41,229 bases of DNA from positions 1-41,229 of the forward strand of contig JAOAUB010000064.1 of the NCBI GenBank assembly GCA_030157805.1, in the 5' to 3' direction. This stretch comes from Legionellaceae bacterium. Its GTDB lineage: Bacteria; Pseudomonadota; Gammaproteobacteria; Legionellales; Legionellaceae. Position 1 is the stretch's first letter. Every line of letters begins with the position of its first letter. The translations under genes were made by a program, and so were the position numbers. Under the pieces are notes generated by a model. That model had not been told where the DNA came from. It ran no database searches and saw only the letters and a list, made by a program, of their open reading frames with translations. Positions 1-8,109 of this stretch are shown one piece after another.

Positions 1-2
1 AA

Positions 3-707
3 GCAGCACTTTTGCATCAAGGAACATTGACTACCTATGCTGGAGAAACATTCAATTGCAGCGCTTATGAATATGCCTACTGGGCGAAAGACACTCATAT
101 GTGCCGCATGCTTGAACGATACATGGATGATGAAACCAAAGCACAGATGTTAACCCGTATTGATGCTATAGAAGCTCATGGACTGACCTTTCAACAAAAC
201 GATGAAGAACACCGCAGTGCCCATTTTGATGTTACCCCCCTCAAAGAAGCCTATCAGCGCTATCTTGAGGGCTATAATGCGTGGTTTGACGCAGAGAATT
301 GGGTTGCTATGGATGCCGCCTGGCGGAATATAGGTAAAGCGCAACGAAATGTTCCGGCTCATGTCGCTCAAGAATATTGCCGATCAGACCGTTCGTTTCA
401 CCCGAAGCCTGAGTTTAACGAAGCAACATTACCGCGGGTGTTCACTTTTTACAACTGGATAATTGGCCGGAATGACTCTTGGTTTCCTCTAACGGCTTCT
501 GATTCTGGTCTTGGTTTCGATTTTGTATTAATGCGCGGGTGGCGCAACGAATGGGCCGCAGGGGGTTGGCTCGATGTTGCTGGCCCCGGGCTAGTCGAGT
601 GTGATTTGGTGGCTATAACCCGCCTCGATGAGGTGAGAACCGTCGATCTCACGCGGTCGCGTGAACATTTAAACCTGCCAGCAATGTCGCAGAGTATGAC
701 TGTTTGA
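3..707 (+). CDS. C-terminal part of a putative effector-like protein (5' end outside the window)
   Basis: The frame is open to the left edge, so the gene is cut off; the TTG at 12 that could serve as a start is probably just an internal Leu codon. About 235 residues are visible. The protein is soluble, rich in Trp and acidic residues, with no membrane segment. Distinctive stretches are AYEYAYWAKDTHMCRMLE, VPAHVAQEYCRSDRSF and RLDEVRTVDLTRSREHL. From memory, closely similar wording occurs at the C-terminal end of large Legionella/Coxiella-group proteins, some with ankyrin repeats and suspected of type IV secretion; this link is recollection, not a search. The base composition is visibly more GC-rich than the housekeeping genes to the right, and the gene sits in a strip of mobile-element debris next to a tRNA, both fitting horizontal acquisition. 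The biochemical function is unknown. Confidence 0.6.
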   Translation, partial: AALLHQGTLTTYAGETFNCSAYEYAYWAKDTHMCRMLERYMDDETKAQMLTRIDAIEAHGLTFQQNDEEHRSAHFDVTPLKEAYQRYLEGYNAWFDAENWVAMDAAWRNIGKAQRNVPAHVAQEYCRSDRSFHPKPEFNEATLPRVFTFYNWIIGRNDSWFPLTASDSGLGFDFVLMRGWRNEWAAGGWLDVAGPGLVECDLVAITRLDEVRTVDLTRSREHLNLPAMSQSMTV

Positions 708-729
708 TTGCCGACCGTTCTAGTAGAGT

Positions 730-751
730 CGCGGCGATGCTTTTCGCCGCG
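730..751 (+). terminator. GC-rich hairpin after the effector-like gene
   Basis: CGCGGCGA (730-737) and TCGCCGCG (744-751) form a perfect 8-bp stem with a 6-base loop, 22 bases after the stop codon of the preceding gene. There is no T-run after it, so it is at best an atypical terminator. Confidence 0.35.
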
Positions 752-873
752 CTATCTCGACAGACTTGAATCAACCACTTCATAATTTCTTCGTATTGCC
801 AGCTTTGTGACGATTTCACCCACGTGCGACACGAGGCTGTCGCGATGAGATGTTTCATACAACAAGGCCCTGA

Positions 874-996
874 TATGAAACCTGCAGTGCCATCAGCAGT
901 CAAACTCAAGGATATTCTGAGTCTCAAAGTTACAACTATCAAGCCATTCCATTACTGCGACCTGAGGAGGTCATGAAATTACCACAGCATTTTTGA
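874..996 (+). pseudogene. Fragment resembling the C-terminus of a VirD4/TraG-type conjugative coupling protein
   Basis: Immediately after a TGA at 871, this frame reads through about 40 residues: a Ser/Gln-rich linker (SSQTQGYSESQSYNYQ) followed by LLRPEEVMKLP. A Ser-rich stretch and then a 'RPL..PEEV..LP' motif is how many type IV coupling ATPases (VirD4/TraG family) end their conserved part. The ATPase domain is missing upstream, and at about 982 the sequence runs directly into the antisense end of a transposase fragment, so the reading frame ends on foreign bases (HF-stop). I infer a scrap of a conjugative element. It is short, so the call is tentative. Confidence 0.4.
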
Positions 997-1134
997 ATCG
1001 AAATCCTCCTGTCGAAGAAATCGGGTTACTTTGTCGTGTGAAAACTCACCATCAACCATATCTGACAAACCCGTTGCAGTTGCAGATTTGTTTTGACAAA
1101 TCAGATGATCAGTATAAATATCGAGCATATCCAT
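979..1134 (-). pseudogene. Truncated transposase, N-terminal 51 residues only
   Basis: On the minus strand an ATG at 1134 is preceded by a strong Shine-Dalgarno (AGGGAGGG, five bases away). The peptide contains LDIYTDHLICQ, SATATGLSDMVDG and FSHDKVTRFL, the usual N-terminus of a family of bacterial DDE transposases (IS4/IS701-like) in which SHDKVTRFL is almost invariant. The family is normally 300 residues or more; here the frame stops after DSKMLW, with no catalytic DDE part in the next few hundred bases. The intact start and ribosome-binding site suggest an insertion sequence that lost its interior and 3' part by deletion. The left break coincides with the coupling-protein-like scrap. Confidence 0.6.
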
Positions 1135-1236
1135 GCTATCCCTCCCTAAAATCAGGAGGCGAATTTTAATGGATTCTAGTGATGAGGCAAGGTTCAGTGC
1201 GTAAAGTGAGTTGGTCATTTAAAAAGACACTGGCAA

Positions 1237-1365
1237 ATGGGACGAACACGCATAAAATCTGATAAAACAACAGAATCATCTGGTTATGCTTCAATGCTAG
1301 GATTTAATCTTAGACAAATGATGCGGTATTTAACCGGTCAAGCGGTAGTTGCGTCAACAGGATGA
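1237..1365 (+). pseudogene. Small coding remnant, possibly a transposase C-terminus
   Basis: A 42-codon frame reads with protein-like composition and contains ESSGYASMLGFNLRQMMRYL followed by a short tail and stop. It has no ribosome-binding site and lies among other mobile-element scraps. The phrase 'GFNLRQ..R' recalls the ends of some transposases, but I cannot name the family. It may be chance. The rest of 1366-1596 shows no gene I can support. Confidence 0.22.
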
Positions 1366-1596
1366 TATCCACAAGCGGGACTCCGCGAACAAAGTCGCGA
1401 AGCGTAGACGAAGGGAGCTCTTTGCTAAAATTTTCATCAACGAAAATAAATTCTATGTCGCGACAGCAATAACTTTACCTAATACGCTACCATAAATTGC
1501 TTGCGGATAGATGCAAACATGGTCGAATAGTTGAGAAGTATTTGAGAATAATAGATATATTTTATATCATAATCAAGGTGTTACGTGCTATTGCGA

Positions 1597-1630
1597 ACCA
1601 TTGAGAACAGTTGTAAAAGTTCTCAATGGT
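1597..1630. repeat. Perfect 12-bp inverted repeat overlapping the tRNA-Leu 3' end
   Basis: ACCATTGAGAAC (1597-1608) and GTTCTCAATGGT (1619-1630) are exact inverted copies separated by 10 bases. The right arm includes the CCA end of the tRNA-Leu gene (1627-1629). On the tRNA strand the hairpin directly follows the mature 3' end but has no T-run behind it. It could be a processing/termination hairpin or a relic of an integrase attachment site, which commonly uses the 3' end of tRNA genes. Confidence 0.65.
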
Positions 1631-1713
1631 ACCGAGGGTCGGAATCGAACCGACACGGTGTCACCACCACCGGATTTTGAATCCGGCGCGTCTACCAGTT
1701 CCGCCACCCCGGC
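1627..1713 (-). tRNA. tRNA-Leu (anticodon CAA)
   Basis: An 87-base class II tRNA with encoded CCA. The acceptor stem GCCGGGG pairs with CCTCGGT (two G-U pairs). The anticodon stem CCGGA/TCCGG encloses the loop TTCAAAA, giving CAA, which reads UUG leucine codons. A long variable arm (about GGTGGTGACACC) and the GGTTCGATTCC T-loop are present. Leucine tRNA genes of this class are frequent landing sites for integrative elements, and the DNA on the 3' side of this one is full of element debris, whereas the 5' side leads into ordinary chromosomal genes. Confidence 0.97.
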
Positions 1714-1724
1714 ACTGCCCGACG

Positions 1725-1752
1725 ATTATAACAAAAAAAACGCACGAAACAA
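1725..1752 (-). promoter_or_regulatory. Promoter of tRNA-Leu
   Basis: On the minus strand TTGTTT (1747-1752) is followed after 16 bases by a perfect TATAAT (1725-1730), preceded by TG in the extended -10 position (TGTTATAAT). The bases between the -10 and the tRNA 5' end (CGTCGGGC) form a GC-rich discriminator, as in stringently controlled stable-RNA promoters. Confidence 0.7.
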
Positions 1753-1823
1753 TAAGAGAGTGTTAAAATAATTTATTCATAACGCACTTGAGTTCATTAA
1801 GTTTTAGTTAACGGAGTACAATC

Positions 1824-2201
1824 ATGCGAAATATAACTCTAATTATTTTATGTTTTTTTTCTTTTATCGCTGATGCATCAACGGCTTTTTGTCCTGATCC
1901 CCAAACCAGTTCATTGAAGTGGGGAGAAATTCCACCGCCTTGGGAAATTTCCCCATTTTCTCCCAATACGGTTCAAGGCGATGTCCAAACTCGTTTTGTT
2001 AATGTGCAAATTTTGGTGGCGGGTTATGGTCAAGGCGTGGTGTGCACGTATGAATACTCTTTAGGGACTTACTCGATTTGGTGGCAGAAGCTGGTTCGAA
2101 TACCCTCGCCACCCATGGAATGGAATTGGATGGAAACAAATATGGGCTATTTATGTTCAGAATCTCTATTAGCCTGTGCGTTTAGTGTTGGTGATGTTTA
2201 A
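1824..2201 (+). CDS. Small secreted protein, DUF3757-like, Legionella type
   Basis: 125 residues beginning with an export signal: a basic start, a long hydrophobic run (TLIILCFFSFIADAS) and cleavage probably before or near AFCPDP. The mature part begins with CPDPQTSSLKWGEIPPPWEI and contains GVVCTYEYSLGTYSIWW, wording I associate with the DUF3757 family of small secreted proteins that is expanded in Legionella. Four cysteines in the mature part allow disulfides in the periplasm or outside the cell. A ribosome-binding site (GGAG) lies before the ATG. It stands alone, divergent from the tRNA, with icd downstream. The molecular role is unknown. Confidence 0.75.
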   Translation: MRNITLIILCFFSFIADASTAFCPDPQTSSLKWGEIPPPWEISPFSPNTVQGDVQTRFVNVQILVAGYGQGVVCTYEYSLGTYSIWWQKLVRIPSPPMEWNWMETNMGYLCSESLLACAFSVGDV

Positions 2202-2268
2202 TTAATTTTTTCTGGGTAAATTGAGGTTTGCTCTGATGTTTAAAAAACTTTAGAATAAGTAAGCTGTG

Positions 2269-2282
2269 AACTAAGCTTAGTT
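2269..2282. repeat. 14-bp perfect palindrome upstream of icd
   Basis: AACTAAGCTTAGTT is self-complementary over its full length. It lies in the 260-base gap between the DUF3757-like gene and icd. It may be an operator-like site; no further copy was found in the window. Confidence 0.4.
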
Positions 2283-2286
2283 AAAA

Positions 2287-2421
2287 ATGAAAAAACAGAC
2301 AGTGATTGCTATTCCAAACGTTAACAACAAGGAGGCGTCGTTATCTGATGATCTAGGATCATCAAATGTAACGAATGAGTCTATTATTGATCAATTTATC
2401 CGCTTTTTCATGTTATTATGA
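2287..2421 (+). CDS. Possible 44-residue small ORF before icd
   Basis: ATG at 2287 opens a frame reading MKKQTVIAIPNVNNKEASLS and ending FIRFFMLL with TGA at 2419. The composition is plausible for a protein, but there is no Shine-Dalgarno in front of the ATG and no recognisable domain. A small inverted repeat (GATGATC-TAG-GATCATC) falls within it. It lies about 40 bases upstream of icd and could be part of a leader region instead. Low confidence. Confidence 0.2.
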   Translation: MKKQTVIAIPNVNNKEASLSDDLGSSNVTNESIIDQFIRFFMLL

Positions 2422-2461
2422 GCGGTTGTAGTGTACTTAATGATTAAGGTTGGAGTTTTAA

Positions 2462-3718
2462 ATGACATTTGAAAAAGTTAAAGTCCCAACAGAAGGGCAA
2501 GTGATTGCTATTAATGCTGATCTTTCTCTCGTTGTTCCTAATAATCCTATTATTCCTTTTATTGAAGGAGATGGCATTGGTGTTGATGTGACACCCGCAA
2601 TGCGTCGAGTGGTTGATGCAGCCGTGGCGAAAGCGTATGGTGACGCGAAAAAAATTAGTTGGATGGAAGTTTATGCTGGTGAAAAAGCTACCAAAGTGTA
2701 TGGTGGTAATCAATGGCTACCTCAAGAAACGTTGCGTGCAATGACCGAGTTTGTTGTTTCCATTAAGGGACCTCTAACTACACCTGTTGGTGGCGGTATT
2801 CGCTCATTAAATGTGGCAATACGCCAAGATTTGGATCTGTATATTTGTTTACGACCAGTGCGCTATTTTAAAGGATCACCCAGTCCTCTCAAAGAGCCAT
2901 GGAAAACCAACATGGTTATTTTTCGTGAAAATTCAGAAGATATTTATGCCGGCATTGAATGGCAAGCAGATACACCGGAAGCAAAAAAAATCATTCATTT
3001 TCTTTTAAATGACATGGGTGTTAAGAAAATTCGCTTTCCAGAAAACTGTGGTATTGGGATTAAACCCGTTTCTAAAGAAGGTACAACACGTTTAGTTAAA
3101 GCCGCGATTCAATACGCCATTGATAATGATCGTGATTCAGTAACGTTAGTTCATAAAGGGAATATTATGAAATTTACTGAAGGGGCGTTTAAAGAGTGGG
3201 GTTATGACGTTGCGCGAAAAGAATTTGGTGCAAAAGATTATCAAGGTGGTCCTTGGATGGCGTTTAAAAATCCTAACTCAGGTCAAGAAATTGTGATAAA
3301 AGATGTTATTGCTGATGCATTTTTACAGCAAATTTTGTTACGTCCTGAGGACAGCAGTGTTATTGCAACCCTTAATTTAAATGGCGATTTCATTTCGGAC
3401 GCTTTGGCTGCTCAAGTGGGTGGCATTGGTATTGCGCCAGGTGCCAATATCGGTGATAAATCAGCTGTTTTTGAAGCAACGCATGGTACTGCGCCAAAAT
3501 ACGCAGGGCTTGATCAAGTTAACCCAGGTTCATTGATTCTTTCAGCTGAAATGATGTTACGGCATTTAGGTTGGCTTGCTGCTGCGGATTTAATTATTAA
3601 AGGCATGGAAGGTGCTATAGCAGCCAAAACAGTAACGTATGATTTTGAGCGTTTAATGGAAGGCGCTACTTGTGTCAGTTGTTCTGGTTTTGCCGAGGAA
3701 ATAGTTAAGCACATGTAA
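2462..3718 (+). CDS. icd: NADP-dependent isocitrate dehydrogenase
   Basis: 418 residues, matching the E. coli-type homodimeric enzyme. It converts isocitrate to 2-oxoglutarate and CO2 with NADP+ in the TCA cycle (cytoplasm). The N-terminal region carries [16 protein letters not shown]; the substrate loop is [19 protein letters not shown], containing the serine that is phosphorylated in E. coli and the substrate arginines; [11 protein letters not shown] near the C-terminus is the coenzyme-binding loop, with the Lys-Tyr typical of NADP rather than NAD enzymes. The ATG is preceded by TTGGAG at a suitable distance. The next gene starts 224 bases downstream, so icd is probably its own transcription unit. 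Central metabolism in Legionella is fed mainly by amino acids, so this is a key step. Confidence 0.97.
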   Translation: MTFEKVKVPTEGQVIAINADLSLVVPNNPIIPFIEGDGIGVDVTPAMRRVVDAAVAKAYGDAKKISWMEVYAGEKATKVYGGNQWLPQETLRAMTEFVVSIKGPLTTPVGGGIRSLNVAIRQDLDLYICLRPVRYFKGSPSPLKEPWKTNMVIFRENSEDIYAGIEWQADTPEAKKIIHFLLNDMGVKKIRFPENCGIGIKPVSKEGTTRLVKAAIQYAIDNDRDSVTLVHKGNIMKFTEGAFKEWGYDVARKEFGAKDYQGGPWMAFKNPNSGQEIVIKDVIADAFLQQILLRPEDSSVIATLNLNGDFISDALAAQVGGIGIAPGANIGDKSAVFEATHGTAPKYAGLDQVNPGSLILSAEMMLRHLGWLAAADLIIKGMEGAIAAKTVTYDFERLMEGATCVSCSGFAEEIVKHM

Positions 3719-3761
3719 TAGAATCATGTTATGAGGTTGCTTGTAAAGAACCTTTCCCCTA

Positions 3762-3789
3762 ACCCTCTCTAGCACAAGCAGGAGAGGGT
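3762..3789. repeat. Inverted repeat downstream of icd (ACCCTCTC/GAGAGGGT)
   Basis: ACCCTCTC at 3762-3769 and GAGAGGGT at 3782-3789 form a perfect 8-bp stem with a 12-base loop, preceded by CCTTTCCCCTA. This 'CCCTAACCCTCTC...GAGAGGG' pattern resembles dispersed intergenic repeats found in many proteobacteria. It could also help terminate icd, but there is no clean T-run. Confidence 0.5.
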
Positions 3790-3942
3790 CTTGGTCCTGT
3801 TCTTTCCCATAGGCGGGTGAGGCAATTGTCAGTCTTTTCTTTTGCAATCAGGGAATGTCCTGATGACGCTATAATCTTTTTTCACATTATTACTGGTTAA
3901 TTCTTCAAGAGAAGTCTATAAATTTAATATGGGGTTTTAGAA

Positions 3943-4278
3943 ATGCGTAGTCAGTGGATTGAAGATGCCTTTGATGTGGTTTTGGAAAAGGGGCAAACTA
4001 AGGTAGAAAGGGTAACCCAACTTAGAAAGCCCAGAAAATATAAAGTTCTGTTGCTGAATGACGATTATACCCCTATGGATTTTGTTGTCGAAGTTTTGAT
4101 GCGGTTTTTTCAGATGAGTGGGAAGGCCGCAACAGACGTGATGTTGCAGGTACATTGTCAGGGTAAAGGCGTTTGTGGGGAGTTCACGCGAGATATTGCA
4201 GAAACTAAGGTTAGGTTAGTCAATGATTATGCTAGATCGAATGAATATCCCTTGTTATGTGTTATGGAACCTGAGTAA
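3943..4278 (+). CDS. clpS: ATP-dependent Clp protease adaptor ClpS
   Basis: 111 residues. ClpS binds N-degron substrates (N-terminal Leu, Phe, Tyr, Trp) and hands them to ClpA. The core motif [20 protein letters not shown] contains the Asn-Asp and Met residues that form the N-end-residue pocket; [16 protein letters not shown] is the second conserved block. The first 35 residues are the usual flexible N-terminal extension. It directly precedes clpA with a 28-base gap, the conserved clpS-clpA arrangement, so the two are probably co-transcribed and co-translated from a promoter in the gap after icd. Confidence 0.97.
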   Translation: MRSQWIEDAFDVVLEKGQTKVERVTQLRKPRKYKVLLLNDDYTPMDFVVEVLMRFFQMSGKAATDVMLQVHCQGKGVCGEFTRDIAETKVRLVNDYARSNEYPLLCVMEPE

Positions 4279-4306
4279 GTTGGGCGGGTAAATAGGAGCA
4301 ACCATA

Positions 4307-6577
4307 ATGTTAAACAAAGAACTTGAGTTTACTTTAAACCTTGCTTTTAAAGAAGCCAAAGAGAAGCGCCATGAATTTATGACTGTAGAGCATTTATTGT
4401 TGTCTTTGCTCGATAATCCTGCTGCAGGTAATGTGTTGCACGCCTGTGATGCTAACATTGAAGCTTTAAGAGTTGATTTAATGGCGTTTATTGATGAAAC
4501 CACTCCTCGAATACCAGATGATGAGTTAGATAGGGAAACGCAACCTACGCTTGGTTTTCAACGTGTTTTACAGCGCGCGGTGTTTCATGTTCAGTCTGCA
4601 GGAAAAACAGAGGTGACAGGCGCTAATGTGTTGGCAGCCATTTTTAGTGAGCAAGAAAGTCAGGCTGTTTATTTTTTAAGAAGAGAAAATGTAACTCGTT
4701 TGGATGTGATTAATTATATTTCTCATGGGGTGGCTAAACACCATGACAATCAAGAAATGAATGAGCAGTTTAATGCCTCTCTTGATGATGACAGGACGTC
4801 AGGTGAAACGAATGAATCACCTTTGGAAAGTTATTGCTTAAATCTCAATAAAAGAGCGCGATTAGGAAAAATTGATCCATTGATTGGTCGTGATGAAGAA
4901 ATTCAGCGCACCATTCAAACTCTTTGTCGCCGTCGTAAAAATAATCCATTGCTTGTGGGAGAAGCCGGCGTTGGAAAAACGGCGATTGCGGAAGGTTTAG
5001 CGCGCCGAATTGTGGAAGCTGACGTTCCAGAAGCAATTAAAGATTGTGTTGTGTATTCTCTTGACCTGGGCGCTTTGCTTGCGGGCACTAAATACCGCGG
5101 TGATTTTGAAAAACGACTTAAAGCCGTATTAAGACAATTGAGTCAACAACAGGGCGCTGTCTTGTTTATTGATGAAATTCATACCATTATTGGAGCCGGT
5201 GCTGCTTCTGGCGGCGTCATGGATGCCTCCAATTTGATTAAACCGTTGTTATCTAATGGTGAATTAAAATGTATAGGGTCGACCACGTATCAGGAATATC
5301 GCGGCATTTTTGAGAAAGATCGCGCTTTAGCTCGTCGTTTTCAAAAAATTGATATTAAAGAGCCTTCTGTTGATGAGACTTATGAAATTTTAAAAGGATT
5401 AAGAGGGCGTCTTGAAGAGCACCATAACGTTAAATTTTCGTTGGCAGCGTTAAGAATAGCAGCAGAACTTGCTGCCAAATATATTAATGATCGTTTCTTG
5501 CCTGATAAAGCCATTGACGTGGTGGATGAAGCGGGTGCTTATCAAAACTTGCTTAGCGCAAGTAAGCGACGAAAAATAATTGGGGTGAATGAAATTGAAA
5601 ATGTCGTTTCAAAAATAGCACGAATCCCCCTGAGTAAAATTTCGACTCGCGACAAAGATGCCTTGAAAAATCTAGATCGTGACCTGAAACTTTTAGTTTA
5701 TGGACAAGATCTGGCTATTTCTGAGTTAACCTCGGCCATAAAATTATCGCGTTCAGGTTTACGTGATGCGCATAAACCCGTGGGCAGTTTTCTTTTTGCC
5801 GGACCCACAGGGGTTGGTAAGACTGAAGTGACAAGACAACTTGCACGAGTCATGGGGATTGAGTTACTTCGCTTTGATATGTCGGAGTACATGGAGAAGC
5901 ATACCGTGTCTCGTTTAATTGGAGCGCCTCCAGGCTATGTTGGCTACGATGAAGGAGGTCTTTTGACGGAGGCTGTGACTAAGCACCCTTATTCCGTGTT
6001 ACTGCTGGATGAAATTGAAAAAGCCCATCCCGATGTATTTAATTTGTTATTGCAAATCATGGATCATGGTACGTTGACGGACACCAACGGTCGACAAGCT
6101 GATTTTCGTCATGTTATTTTGGTGTTAACCAGTAATATTGGCGGGATTGAAATCAGTCGTAACTCCATGGGCTTCTCAACACAGGATCATGCCAGTGATG
6201 TGTTGGAATCGGTGAAGCGTCAATTTACGCCCGAATTTCGCAATCGCTTGGATGCAGTTATTAATTTTGCCCCTCTGGATGTTGGAACGATAGGCCTTAT
6301 TGTTGATAAATTCATTATGGAACTAGATGAACAATTGCACAATAAAGGGGTTACTTTGCAAATTGATGCCTCTGCACGAGAGTGGTTGATTGAGCAAGGT
6401 TACGATAAGGTCATGGGGGCAAGGCCTATGGCTCGATTGATTCAAGATCATATTAAAAAACCGCTCGCAGATGAGTTATTGTTCGGTAAACTAAGTGATG
6501 GTGGTCATGTCATACTAAAAGTAAAGGATGGCAAACTCCATTTTGATAATCATGATCATTGTGAAGGGGTATGTTAA
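4307..6577 (+). CDS. clpA: ATP-dependent Clp protease ATP-binding subunit ClpA
   Basis: 756 residues, essentially the length of E. coli ClpA. It is an AAA+ unfoldase that delivers substrates to ClpP. The N-terminal Clp-N domain (about 1-145) is the ClpS docking site. The first AAA domain has Walker A GEAGVGKT at 218-225 and Walker [10 protein letters not shown]; the second has Walker A GPTGVGKT at 499-506, Walker [12 protein letters not shown] and the arginine segment [10 protein letters not shown]. The loop that contacts ClpP, IGL in E. coli ClpA, reads MGF here at about 621-623, a conservative variant. The start is preceded by TAGGAG. The glycosyltransferase gene follows after only three bases, suggesting an operon of three. 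Confidence 0.97.
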   Translation: MLNKELEFTLNLAFKEAKEKRHEFMTVEHLLLSLLDNPAAGNVLHACDANIEALRVDLMAFIDETTPRIPDDELDRETQPTLGFQRVLQRAVFHVQSAGKTEVTGANVLAAIFSEQESQAVYFLRRENVTRLDVINYISHGVAKHHDNQEMNEQFNASLDDDRTSGETNESPLESYCLNLNKRARLGKIDPLIGRDEEIQRTIQTLCRRRKNNPLLVGEAGVGKTAIAEGLARRIVEADVPEAIKDCVVYSLDLGALLAGTKYRGDFEKRLKAVLRQLSQQQGAVLFIDEIHTIIGAGAASGGVMDASNLIKPLLSNGELKCIGSTTYQEYRGIFEKDRALARRFQKIDIKEPSVDETYEILKGLRGRLEEHHNVKFSLAALRIAAELAAKYINDRFLPDKAIDVVDEAGAYQNLLSASKRRKIIGVNEIENVVSKIARIPLSKISTRDKDALKNLDRDLKLLVYGQDLAISELTSAIKLSRSGLRDAHKPVGSFLFAGPTGVGKTEVTRQLARVMGIELLRFDMSEYMEKHTVSRLIGAPPGYVGYDEGGLLTEAVTKHPYSVLLLDEIEKAHPDVFNLLLQIMDHGTLTDTNGRQADFRHVILVLTSNIGGIEISRNSMGFSTQDHASDVLESVKRQFTPEFRNRLDAVINFAPLDVGTIGLIVDKFIMELDEQLHNKGVTLQIDASAREWLIEQGYDKVMGARPMARLIQDHIKKPLADELLFGKLSDGGHVILKVKDGKLHFDNHDHCEGVC

Positions 6578-6580
6578 TTT

Positions 6581-7324
6581 ATGTTGAGTGTCATCATTAT
6601 TACAAAAAATGAAGCAGAGAACATGGAGCGCTGTTTAAAGTCAGTCCAATGGGCCGACGAAATCATCGTTGTTGACTCTGGGAGTACGGATGACACCGTT
6701 GCGATTGCTAGCCAATACACGAGTAATATTTTTTCGACCGATTGGCAGGGCTATGGTGTTCAAAAACAGCGCGCTTTATCCATGGCTAAGGGTCATTGGG
6801 TGTTGAATGTTGATGCCGATGAAGTGATCAGCTCAGCCTTAAAAAAAGCGATTATAGATGCTATGGCGACCGATATCGCGGATGCTTATCGTATTCCAAT
6901 ACGTATGAATTTTTACGGTAAAAATTTACGTTATACATCCAGTCCAAATCGACATATCCGCCTCTTTAAACGTGAAGGCGCAAAATACAGTCATGACATT
7001 GTTCATGAAAAAATTATTTTACCTAAAAATACACGTGTTGCTCAGTTATCTTCAGCAATAACCCATTATTGCTATCAAGATGTTAGCCATGCTTTGTCTA
7101 AACTCAACCAGTATTCTTCTGCTACGGCAAAAATGCGTTTAAAAAAGGGCTACCGGCCTAGTTTTATTGGCGTATTAATTTCATCTGGGTGGATGTTTTT
7201 TCGTTGTTTTATTCTGCAGCGTGGTTTTTTAGATGGTCAAGAAGGGTTTTTGTTGGCAGTTCTGAATACAGAAGGCGCATTTTACCGAGGAATTAAACAA
7301 CTTTATCCTGATAAGAAAACTTAG
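6581..7324 (+). CDS. Family 2 glycosyltransferase, WaaE/KdtX type
   Basis: 247 residues. The N-terminal GT-A fold shows LSVIIITKNEAENMERCL, the nucleotide-sugar segment VVDSGSTDDTV and the metal-binding region LNVDADEVIS. The middle part (RIPIRMNFYGK..., RHIRLFKREGAKYS) is typical of the WaaE/KdtX-like enzymes that add a hexose to the inner core of lipopolysaccharide. A hydrophobic stretch near residues 195-215 (FIGVLISSGWMFFRCFI) suggests inner-membrane attachment. The start lies three bases after the clpA stop, with GAAGGGG as ribosome-binding site inside the clpA end, so translation is probably coupled. The exact sugar and acceptor cannot be told from sequence. Confidence 0.88.
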   Translation: MLSVIIITKNEAENMERCLKSVQWADEIIVVDSGSTDDTVAIASQYTSNIFSTDWQGYGVQKQRALSMAKGHWVLNVDADEVISSALKKAIIDAMATDIADAYRIPIRMNFYGKNLRYTSSPNRHIRLFKREGAKYSHDIVHEKIILPKNTRVAQLSSAITHYCYQDVSHALSKLNQYSSATAKMRLKKGYRPSFIGVLISSGWMFFRCFILQRGFLDGQEGFLLAVLNTEGAFYRGIKQLYPDKKT

Positions 7325-7371
7325 AGATAGTCCTTGATGGTAAAATTATTTCCGACTCATGAGTTAACGAA

Positions 7372-7400
7372 TTGTAATGATTATTCAGTCTTGTTAATAT
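7372..7400 (+). promoter_or_regulatory. Candidate promoter of letA
   Basis: TTGTAA (7372-7377) and TAATAT (7395-7400) are 17 bases apart, each matching four of six consensus bases. Transcription would start near 7407, about 40 bases before the letA start. A 10-bp palindrome ACTCATGAGT lies just upstream (around 7355-7364). Confidence 0.35.
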
Positions 7401-7446
7401 CTTCCTATCTTGTTTATTGATTGGTAAATTCGCCCAGGAGCACCGA

Positions 7447-8109
7447 TTGATCAAAGTATTAATTGTTGATGATCACGCCCTTGTAAGAATGGGTATTCGT
7501 CGATTGTTAGATGATTTGCCGGATATTGAAGTTGTTGCCGAAGCCGGTAGTGGTGAAGAAGCGTTAGTTTTCGTTAAAACGCATAAACCGGAGGTCGTCT
7601 TGCTTGATATGAAGATGCCTGGTATAGATGGTTGGGAAGTGACTCGGCGATTAAAAAAAACGGCTCCGGAAATCAAAGTGATTGCCGTGACGGCTTTAAA
7701 TTCAGAGCCTTTACCGACGCGCGTTCTTCAGTTAGGCGCCATGGGGTATTTAACAAAAGATTCTGGCGTTGCAGAAATGGCGGCGGCGATTCGTAAGGTT
7801 TCAAAAGGTGAAAAATACCTTAGCGCTGAAATTGCACAAAAAATGGCAATCAACAGTTTAGTGGCTATTGAAGACTCTCCTTTTGAGCGTTTATCTGAAC
7901 GTGAAATGCAAGTGATGTTAATGCTCACTCGTGGACAAGGCGTGCAAGATATTGCAGCCCGTTTATTCTTAAGCGCTAAAACAATTAATGGTTATCGATA
8001 TCGCATGTTTGAAAAATTAGGCATTAAAAATGATGTTGAATTAACTTACCTTGCCATGAAGCACCGGGTGATTGATAGACCCGTCCAGGAACATGAACCG
8101 CAGCCCTGA
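7447..8109 (+). CDS. letA: Response regulator LetA (GacA/UvrY family)
   Basis: 220 residues from a TTG start. That start is chosen because CAGGAG lies six bases before it and the protein then begins (M)[20 protein letters not shown], the normal LetA/GacA N-terminus; the open frame extends ten codons further to another TTG at 7417 without support. The receiver domain has the acidic pair D8-D9 and the phosphoacceptor D54 (LLDMKMPG). The C-terminal LuxR-type helix-turn-helix carries [12 protein letters not shown] and [19 protein letters not shown]. With the sensor kinase LetS (not in this window) LetA switches Legionella from replicative to transmissive phase by activating the small RNAs RsmY/RsmZ, which titrate CsrA. 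It overlaps uvrC, as gacA does in other gammaproteobacteria. Confidence 0.95.
   Translation: MIKVLIVDDHALVRMGIRRLLDDLPDIEVVAEAGSGEEALVFVKTHKPEVVLLDMKMPGIDGWEVTRRLKKTAPEIKVIAVTALNSEPLPTRVLQLGAMGYLTKDSGVAEMAAAIRKVSKGEKYLSAEIAQKMAINSLVAIEDSPFERLSEREMQVMLMLTRGQGVQDIAARLFLSAKTINGYRYRMFEKLGIKNDVELTYLAMKHRVIDRPVQEHEPQP

Noticed and set aside
649-942. Minus-strand open frame of about 97 codons downstream of the effector-like gene
   Set aside because: No ribosome-binding site, poor protein-like composition, and it covers the plus-strand coupling-protein-like scrap; probably chance in a region of decayed DNA.
769-977. Plus-strand frame reading through 770-975 (NHFIISSYCQLC... to DLRRS)
   Set aside because: It overlaps the frame that reads LLRPEEVMKLP, which fits a known family better; the other frame shows no recognisable motif and no start signal.
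6577-6581. Possible frameshift joining clpA and the glycosyltransferase
   Set aside because: Both proteins have complete, normal ends and starts; the close spacing is ordinary operon packing.
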